Shown: positions 56,395 to 64,000 of the stretch, one piece after another
Position numbering within the stretch: the stretch's first letter is position 1
Layout of the letters: each line of letters begins with the position of its first letter
Translations under genes and position numbers: made by a program
The notes under the pieces: generated by a model
The model's input: only the letters and a program-made list of their open reading frames with translations
What the model was told of the DNA's origin: nothing
Databases searched by the model: none
DNA from: Triticum aestivum
Taxonomy: Eukaryota; Streptophyta; Magnoliopsida; Poales; Poaceae
Length of the DNA stretch: 64,000 nt
Direction: 5' to 3'
Assembly: GCF_018294505.1 (NCBI RefSeq)
Contig: NC_057807.1
Location: 140,584,747-140,648,746 of the forward strand

Positions 56395-58461
56395 ATGGCG
56401 CAAGATAATACCAAATTGTGTGACTTCTCAAATACCAATAATAATGATTTCCTTAGTACTCCGATTGCTCCTCTTAATAATGACGAGTCTTGTGAAATCA
56501 ATACCGCTTTGCTGAATCTTGTTATGAAAGATCAATTCGCCGGCCTTCCTAGTGAAGATGCGGCTACTCATCTAAACAATTTTGTTGATTTTGTGTGATA
56601 TGCAAAAGAAGAAAGATACGGATAACAATATTGTCAAATTGAAGTTATTTCCGTTTTCACTTAGAGATCGTGCTAAAGTTTGGTTTTCGTCTTTGCCTAA
56701 AAATAGTATTGATTCTTGGAACAAGTGCAAAGATGCTTTTATCTCTAAGTATTTTCCTCCCGCTAAGATCATCGCTCTTAAGAATGATATTATGAATTTT
56801 AAACAACTTGATCATGAGCATGTTGCCCAATCTTGGGAAAGAATGAAATTGATGCTTCGCAATTGCCCTACTCATGGTTTGAATTTATGGATGATCATAC
56901 AAAATTTTTATGCCGGATTGAATTTTGCTTCTAGAAATCTTTTAGATTCGGCCGCGGGAGGCACGTTTATGGAAATTACGTTAGGAGATGCTACAAAATT
57001 GCTTGATAATATTATGGCTAATTATTCTCAATGGCACACCGAAAGATCTTCTAGTAAAAAAGTGCATGCTATAGAAGAAATCAATGTTTTGAGTGAAAAG
57101 ATGGATGAACTTATGAAGATGTTTGCTACTAAAAATACTTCTCTTGATCCCAATGATATGCCCTTGTCTACTTTGATTGAGAATTATAATGAATCTATGG
57201 ATGTGAATTTTGTTGGTAGGAATAGTTTTGGAAACAACGCGTATAGAGGGAATTTTAATCCTAGGCCTTATCCTAGTAATCCTTCTAATAATTATGGAAA
57301 TTCCTACAACAACTCTTATGGAAATTTTAATAAGATGCCCTCTGAATTTGAGAGTAGTATTAAAGAGTTTATGAATTCACAAAAGAATTTTAATGCTTTG
57401 CTTGAAGAGAAATTGCTTAAAGTTGATGATTTGACTAGGAACGTTGATAGAATTTCTCTTGAAATTGATTCTTTAAAGCTAAGATCTATTCCTCCTAAGC
57501 ATGATATCAATGAGTCTCTCAAAGCCATGAGAATTTCCATTGATGAGTGCAAAGAAAGAACCGCTAGGATGCGTGCTTCCAAAGATGCCTTTATTAAAGC
57601 GTGTTATTCGAATTCCTATGAAAATCAAGATGAAGATCTAAAAGTTATTGATGTGTCCCCCATTAAATCTTTGTTTTGCAATATGAATCTTTATGAAACT
57701 GAATATGATCTTCCTTTACCTAGAAGGCGTTCTAAGAATTCGGAGTTTCTAGATCTTGATGATGAAATTGATAAAAGTTGGATTGAAAGAAATAAAAACC
57801 TAGATGTTGCTAAACCCACTATTTTGGATCTCAAGGAATTTAATTATGAAAATTGCTCTTTAATTGATTGTATTTCCTTGTTGCAATTCGTGCCAGATTC
57901 TCCTCATGCTTATAGTCAAAATAAGGCCTTTACCGAACACATTGTTGATGCCTTGATGCAATCTTATGAAGAAAAACTTGAGTTGAAAGTTTCTATCCCT
58001 AGAAAACTCTATGATGGATGGGAACCTACTATTAAAACTAAAATTAAAGGTTATGAGTTTCATGCTTTGTGTGATTTGGGTGCTAGCGTCTCTACTATTC
58101 CTGTGATTTGCTAGATTTTCGTGACTTTGATGATTGCTCTCTAAACTTGCATCTCGCGGATTCCACTATTAAAAAGCCTATGGGAAGAATTAATGATGTT
58201 CTTATTGTTGCAAATAGGAATTATGTGCCCGTAGATTTTATCGTTCTTGATATAGATTGCAATACTTCATGTCCTATTATTCTTGGTAGACCTTTCCTTA
58301 GAATGATTGGTGCAATTATTGATATGAAGGAAGGGAATATTAGATTCCAATTTCCCTTAAAGAAGGGCATGGAACACTTCCCTAGAAATAAAATAAAATT
58401 ACCATATGAATCTATCATGAGAGCCACTTATGGATTGCCTACCAAAGATGGCAATACCTAG
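56395..58461 (+). pseudogene. Gag-protease of element E, two frameshifts
   Basis: Starts MAQDNTKLCDF at 56395. An extra G near 56595 (TTTTGTGTGAT) breaks the frame in VDF/CDMQKKKD. The main Gag follows to about 57600 (FSLRDRAKVWFSSLP, YFPPAKI, FYAGLNFASRNLLDSAAGG), then an Asn-rich stretch (57230-57330). The retropepsin-like site LCDLGASVSTIP lies near 58065-58100. A second shift near 58100 leads to LDFRDFDDCSL and the protease end CPIILGRPFLRMIGAIIDM (to 58461). No RT follows. The family's Gag and protease are normally one frame. Confidence 0.88.
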
Positions 58462-61305
58462 ATCTATCCTCGCTTTTATGCCTAGTTAGGGGCGTTAAAC
58501 GATAGCACTTGTTGGGAGGCAACCCAATTTTATTTTTGTTTTTTGTTTTTGCTTCTGTTTAGGAATAAATAATCCATCTAGCCTCTGTTTGGATGTGGTT
58601 TTATGTTTTAATTAGTGTTTGTGCCAAGTAGAACCTATAGGATAACCTACAATGATAGTTGATTTGATTCTGCTGAAAAACAGAAACTTTGCGCGCACGA
58701 ATATAATTTTGTTAAATCACATAAACATGATTTTGCGTTGATTCTTTCTGCTGCTGTTCAATAAACACATTGTCCAGGACTTCCTATTTTGGTAGGATTT
58801 TTAGAGTTCCAGAAGTTTGCGTTAGTTACATATTACTACAGACTGTTCTGTTTTTGACAGATTCTGTTTTGCGTGTGTTGTTTGCTTATTTTGATGAATC
58901 TATGGCTAGTAAAACAGTTTATAATCCATAGAGAAGTTGGAATACAGTAGGTTTAACACCAATATAAATAAAGAATGAGTTCATTACAGTACCTTTAAGT
59001 AGTCTTTTGTTTTCTTTCTCTAACGGAGCTCACGAGATTTCTATTGAGTTTTGTGTTGTGAAGTTTTCAAGTTTTGGGTGAATTCTTTTGATGGATTATG
59101 GAACAAGGAGTGGCAAGAGCCTAAACTTGGGGATGCCCATGGCACCCCCAATATAATCCAAGGACACCAAAAAGTCAAAGCTTGGGGATGCCCCGGAAGG
59201 CATCCCCTCTTTCGTCTACTTCCATCGGTAATTTACTTGGAGCTATATTTTTATTCACCACATGATATGTGTTTTGCTTGGAGCATCTTGTATTATTTGC
59301 GTCTTTGCTTTTTAGTTTACCACAATCATCCTTGCTGTACACACCTTTTGAGAGAGCCATACATGATTTGGAATTTGCTAGAATACTCTATGTGCTTCAC
59401 TTATATCTTTTGAGCTTGATAGTTTTGCTCATAGTGCTTCACTAATATCTTTTGAGCGTGATAATTTTTGCTCTAGTGCTTCACTTAGATCTTTTAGAGC
59501 ACGGTGGTGGATTTGTTTTAAAGAAACTATTGATCTCTCATCCTTCACTTAGATTATTTTGAGAGTCGTTAATAGCATGGTAATTTGCCTAATGTTAATA
59601 TACTTGGTATTCAAGATATGTGAAACTTTCTTTTGAGTGCATTGAATACTAAGAAAAGTTTGATGCTTGATAATTGTTTTGAGATATGAAGATGGTGATA
59701 TTAGAGTCATGCTAGTTGAGTAGTTGTGAATTTAAAGAATACTTGTGTTGAAGTTTGTGATTAGCATGCACGTATGGTGAACCATTATGTGATGAACTCG
59801 GAGCATGATTTATTTATTGATTGTCTTCCTTATGAGTGGCGGTCGAGGACGGGCGATGGTCTTTTCCTACCAATCTATCCCCCCTAGGACCATGCGCGTA
59901 ATACTTTGCTTTGATAACTTCTAGATTTTTGCAACAAGTATATGAGTTCTTTATGACTAATGTTGAGTCCATGGATTATACGCACTTTTTCCCATCCTTC
60001 CACCATTGCTAGCCTCTCAAATACCGCGCACTTTTCGCTGGTATCATACACCCACCATATATCTTCCTAAAAACAGCCACCATACCTATCTATCATGGCA
60101 TTTCCATAGCCATTCCGAGATATATTGCCATGCAACTTTCCACCGTTCCGTTTATTATGGCACGCTCCATCATTGTCATATTGCTAGCATGATCATGTAG
60201 TTGACATCGTATTTGTGGCAAAGCCACCATTCATAATTCTTTCATACATGTCACTCATGATTCATTGCATATACCGGTACACCGCCGGAGGCATTCATAT
60301 AGAGTCATACTTTGTTCTAAGTATCGAGTTGTAATTGTTGAGTTGTAAGAAAAATAAAAGTGTGATGATCATCATTATTAGAGCATCGTCCCAAGTGAGG
60401 AAAGGATGATGGAGACTATGATTCCCCCATAAGTCGGGATGAGACTCCGGACGAAAAAAAAGAGTCCATAAAAAAAAGGGAAAAGGCCCAAATAAAAAAA
60501 ATGAGAGAAAAAGAGAGAAGGGACAATGTTACTATCCTTTTACCACACTTGTGCTTCAAAGTAGCACCAAGATCTTCATGATAGAGAGTCTCTCATTTTG
60601 TCACTTTCATATACTAGTGGGAATTTTTCATTATAGAACTTGGCTTGCATATTCCAATGATGGGCTTCGTCAAAATGCCCTAGGTCTTCGTGAGCAAGCG
60701 AGTTGGATGCACACCCACTTAGTTTCTTTTGTTGAGCTTTCATATACTTATAGCTCTAGTGCATTCGTTGCATGGCAATCCCTACTCACTCACATTGATA
60801 TCTATTGATGGGCATCTCCATAGCCCATTAATACGCCTAGTTGATGTGAGACTATCTTCCCTCCTTTTTGTCCTCTCCACAACCACCATTCTGTTCCACA
60901 TATAGTGTTATGTCCATGGCTCACGCTCATGTATTGCGTGAAGATTGAAAAAGTTTTGAAAATGTTAAAGTATGAAACAATTGCTTGGCTTGTCATCGGG
61001 GTTGTGCATGATTTAAATATTTTGTGTGGGGAAGATGCAGCATAGCCAGACTATATGATTTTGTAGGGATAACTTTCGTTGGCCATGTTATTTTGAGAAG
61101 ACATAATTGCTTAGTTAGTATGCTTGAAGTATTATTATTTTTATGTCAATATGAACTTTTGTCTTGAATCTTTCGGTTCTGAATATTCATACCACGATTA
61201 AGAAGATTTACATAGAAATTATGCCAAAGTATCACTCCGCATCAAAAATTCTTTTTTTATCATTTACCTACTCGAGGACGAGCAGGAATTAAGCTTGGGG
61301 ATGCC
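58462..61305 (+). other. Non-coding 3' internal region of element E
   Basis: 2.8 kb with no long open frame on either strand and no RT or integrase motif. It holds a short tandem repeat (59390-59502), an A/G-rich stretch (60440-60520) and ends AAGCTTGGGGATGCC before the LTR, in place of a pure polypurine tract. Confidence 0.75.
59390..59502 (+). repeat. Tandem repeat, about 43-bp unit, 2.6 copies
   Basis: Units: GTGCTTCACTTATATCTTTT + GAGCTTGATAG, GTGCTTCACTAATATCTTTT + GAGCGTGATAA, GTGCTTCACTTAGATCTTTT. Same spacing, few differences. Confidence 0.85.
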
Positions 61306-62882
61306 TGATACGTCTCCAACGTATCTATAATTTTTGATTGCTCCATGCTACTTTATCTACTGTTTTGGACTATATTGGGCTTTATTTTCCACTTCTATAT
61401 TATTTTTGGGACTAACCTATTAACCGGAGGCCCAACCCAGAATTGCTGTTGTTTTGCCTATTTCGGTGTCTCGAAGAAACGGAATATCAAATGGAGTCCA
61501 AACGGAATGAAACCTTCGGGAACGTGATTTTCTCACCGAACGTGATCCAGGAGACTTGGACCCTGGTCCAAGGAACAAAAGAGGCAGTCACGAGGGTGGG
61601 GGGCGCCCCCCCTAGGGCGCCCCCCTGCCTTGTGCCCCCCCTGTTGCTCCACCGACATACTCCTTCCTCCTATATATACCTACGTACCCCCAAACGATCA
61701 GAACAGGAGCCAAAAACCTAATTCCACCGCTGCAACCTTCTGTATCCACGAGATCCCATCTTGGGGCCTGTTCCGGAGCTCCGCTAGAGGGGGCATCCAC
61801 CACGGAGGGCTTCTACATCAACACCATAGCCCCTCCGATGAAGTGTGAGTAGTTTACTTCAGACCTTCGGGTCCATAGCTAGTAGCTAGATGGCTTCTTC
61901 TCTCTTTTTGGATCTCAATACAATGTTCTCCCCCTCTCTCGTGGAGATCTATTCGAAGTAATCTTCTTTTTGCGGTGTGTTTGTTGAGACCGGTGAATTG
62001 TGGGTTTATGATCCAGCTTATCTATGAATAATATTTGAATCTTCTATGAATTCTTTTATGTGTGATTGAGTTATCTTTGCAAGTCTCTTCGAATTATCTG
62101 TTTGGTTTGGCCAACTAGATTGGTAGTTCTTGCAATGGGAGAAGTGCTTAGCTTTGGGTTCAATCTTGCGGTGTCCTTTCCCAGTGACAGAAGGGGCAGC
62201 AAGGCACGTATTGTATTGTTGCCATCGAGGATAACAAGATGGTTTTTTATCATATTTCATGAATTTATCCCTCTACATCATGTCATCTTGCTTAAGGCAT
62301 TACTCTGTTTTGAACTTAATACTCTAGATGCATGCTGGATAGCGGTCGATGAGTGGAGTAATAGTAGTAGATGCAGAATCGTTTCGATCTACTTGTCTTG
62401 GACGTGATGCCTATATACATGATCATACCTAGATATACTCATAATTATGCTCAATTTTGTCAATTGCTCAACAGTAATTTGTTCACCCACCGTAGAATAT
62501 CTATGCTCTTGAGAGAAGCCACTAGTGAAACCTATGGCCCCCAGGTCTATTCTCATCATATCAATCTCCATTACTTTGTTACTTGCTTTGTTTTCACTTT
62601 GCCTTTTACTTTTTACTTTGCATCTATATACCAAAAATACCAAAAATATTATTCATCATCTCTATCAGATCTCACTCTCGTAAGTGACCGTGAAGGGATT
62701 GACAACCCCTAATCGCGTTGGTTGCGAGGAGCTATCGTTTTATGTAGGTACGAGGGACTTGTGCGTGGTCTCCTACTGGATTGATACCTTGTTTCTCAAA
62801 AACTGAGGGAAATACTTACGCTACTTTGCTGCATCATCCTCTCCTCTTCGGGGAAATCCAACGCAGTGCTCAAGAGGTAGTA
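61306..62882 (+). repeat. 3' LTR of element E
   Basis: 1577 bp, uninterrupted; TATATATACC box at 61671-61680. Very similar to the two arms of the 5' LTR. Confidence 0.9.
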
Positions 62883-62887
62883 GATAT

Positions 62888-64000
62888 CTTCCATGCTACA
62901 TACATTATAGGCGGTTCCCAAAGAGGACGGTAAAAGTTTATACTCCCCCACCACCAACAAGCATCAATCCATGGCTTGCTCGAAACAACGAGTGCCTCCA
63001 ACTAGCAACAACCTTGGGGGAGTTTTGTTTAATTATTTTGATTTGCTTTGATCTCTTTGGATCATGGGACTGGGCATCCCAGGTACCGGCCCTTTCTCAT
63101 GAATGAGGAGCGGAGTCCACTCCTCTTGAGAATAACCCACCTTGCATGGAAGATATAGACAACCCTAGTTGAAACATGAGCTGCTCGAGCATACAAAACA
63201 TAATTTCATTTGAAGGTTTGGAGTTTGGCACATACAAATTTACTTGGAACGGCAGGTAGATACCGCATATAGGAAGGTATGGTGGAGTCATATGGAACAA
63301 CTTTGGGGTTTAAGGAGTTTGGATGCACAAGCAGTATTCCCGCTTAGTACAGGTGAAGGCTAGCAAAAGATTGGGAAGCGACCAACCGAGAGAGCGACAA
63401 CAGTCATGAACATGCATTAAAATTAATTCACAACGAGTACAAGCATGAGTAGGATATAATCTACCATGAACATAAATATCGTGAAGGCTATGTTGATTTG
63501 TTTCAACTACATGCGTGAACATGTGCCAAGTCGAGTCACTCAATTCATTCAAAGGAGGATACCATCCCATCATACCACATCACAATCATTTTAATAGCAT
63601 GTTGGCACGCAAGGTAAACCATTATAACTCATAGCTAATTAAGCATGGCACAAGCAAAGATAATCTCTAAATGTCATTGCAAATATGTTTACTTCATAAT
63701 AAGCTGAATCAGGAACGATGAACTCATCATATTTACAAAAACAAGAGAGGTCGAGTTCATACCAGCTTTTCTCATCTCAATCAGTCCATCATATATCGTC
63801 ATTATTGCCTTTCACTTGCACGACCGAACAGTGTGTATAATAATAATAGTGCACATGCATTGGACTAAGCTGGAATCTGCAAGCATTCAACTCAAGAGAG
63901 AAGACAAAGTAATGTGGGCTCTAAGTTAAATAAACAATCATGCATATGAGAGCCACTAAACATTTTCAATATGGTCTTCTACTCTTGACCCCCAAAGGAA
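62888..64000 (-). other. Element F internal region, right part, to window end
   Basis: Resumes after the GATAT duplication. Short frames only; no protein domain seen. It probably belongs to the untranslated 3' internal part of element F. Confidence 0.6.

Larger units (their letters stand above)
45824..62882 (+). mobile_element. Element E: non-autonomous Athila-like Gypsy (Sabrina-type), gag-protease only
   Basis: LTRs at 45824-56154 (split by element H) and 61306-62882. TSD GATAT lies at 45819-45823 and 62883-62887. LTRs start TGATACGTCTCCAACG; the 5' copy ends GGTAGCA, and in the 3' copy the final CA has become TA. Without element H it is about 8.3 kb. The interior encodes Gag and an aspartic protease only; RT, RNase H and integrase are absent. 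This fits the family I remember as Sabrina, but the name is not verified. Confidence 0.88.
39695..64000 (-). mobile_element. Ty3/gypsy element F (Athila-like), host of the right-hand nest, truncated by window edge
   Basis: Minus-strand element. Its 3' LTR is 39695-45208 (split by element G). The purine tract AAGCTTGGGGGAGT on the minus strand adjoins the LTR at 45209-45222. The 3' internal region is 45209-45823, then interrupted by element E, and resumes at 62888-64000. LTR ends are TGATACGTCTCC and TTATCTCTCA. The left flanking pentamer is GAAGT (39690-39694); its partner would be outside the window. Confidence 0.8.

Noticed and set aside
1..64000. tRNA, rRNA or microRNA genes
   Set aside because: None recognised by eye; tRNA-like words found are retroelement primer sites. 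A tRNA scan was not possible.

Overview
The window looks like nuclear DNA of a Triticeae grass (wheat, Aegilops, barley or rye). It is mostly nested LTR retrotransposons, including an Angela/BARE-type Copia and an Athila-like gag-only Gypsy that resembles Sabrina. It also holds LINEs with an RNase H domain, many Stowaway MITEs (CTCCCTCCGT ends, TA target duplications), and a small gene island with two split host genes. Family names are from memory; domains, LTR ends and target-site duplications (TSDs) are read from the sequence.

Layout. (1) 1-15679, left nest: a minus-strand Tat-like Gypsy (1-7609, cut by the window edge) sits inside a plus-strand Gypsy (7610-11589), which sits inside a LINE (11590-15679). 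(2) 16736-33655, gene island on the minus strand. GSH2 (glutathione synthetase, 12 exons, 17301-27618, 482 aa) is followed upstream by AP5M (AP-5 mu subunit, 8 exons, 29492-33655, 621 aa). Both reading frames join cleanly across all exons and look functional. GSH2 intron 6 has AT-AC ends with textbook U12 signals. It has grown from about 0.3 kb to 6.8 kb by insertion of a solo LTR and, inside that, an intact Copia with indistinguishable 173-bp LTRs and a 1529-codon ORF. GSH2 intron 8 carries a 298-bp TRIM. (3) 34440-37190: a LINE whose 5' part is inverted, as in twin priming. (4) 37191-39694: unassigned promoter-like DNA and an Angela-like Copia fragment.

(5) 39695-64000, right nest: a minus-strand Gypsy (its 3' LTR starts at 39695, and it runs off the right edge) carries a 4.1-kb solo-LTR-like element in that LTR. 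Its internal region holds a complete Athila-like element (45824-62882) with gag and protease only, and that element's 5' LTR holds a nearly intact Angela-type Copia (46284-55030). TSDs support each complete insertion: GGTTA, GATAT, CTTGG, TTTTC, AGATG and GTATT.

The two host genes have unrelated jobs (glutathione synthesis; late-endosomal adaptor complex). The rest is transposon history, with the young Copia in the GSH2 intron and the Angela-type element as the most recent arrivals.
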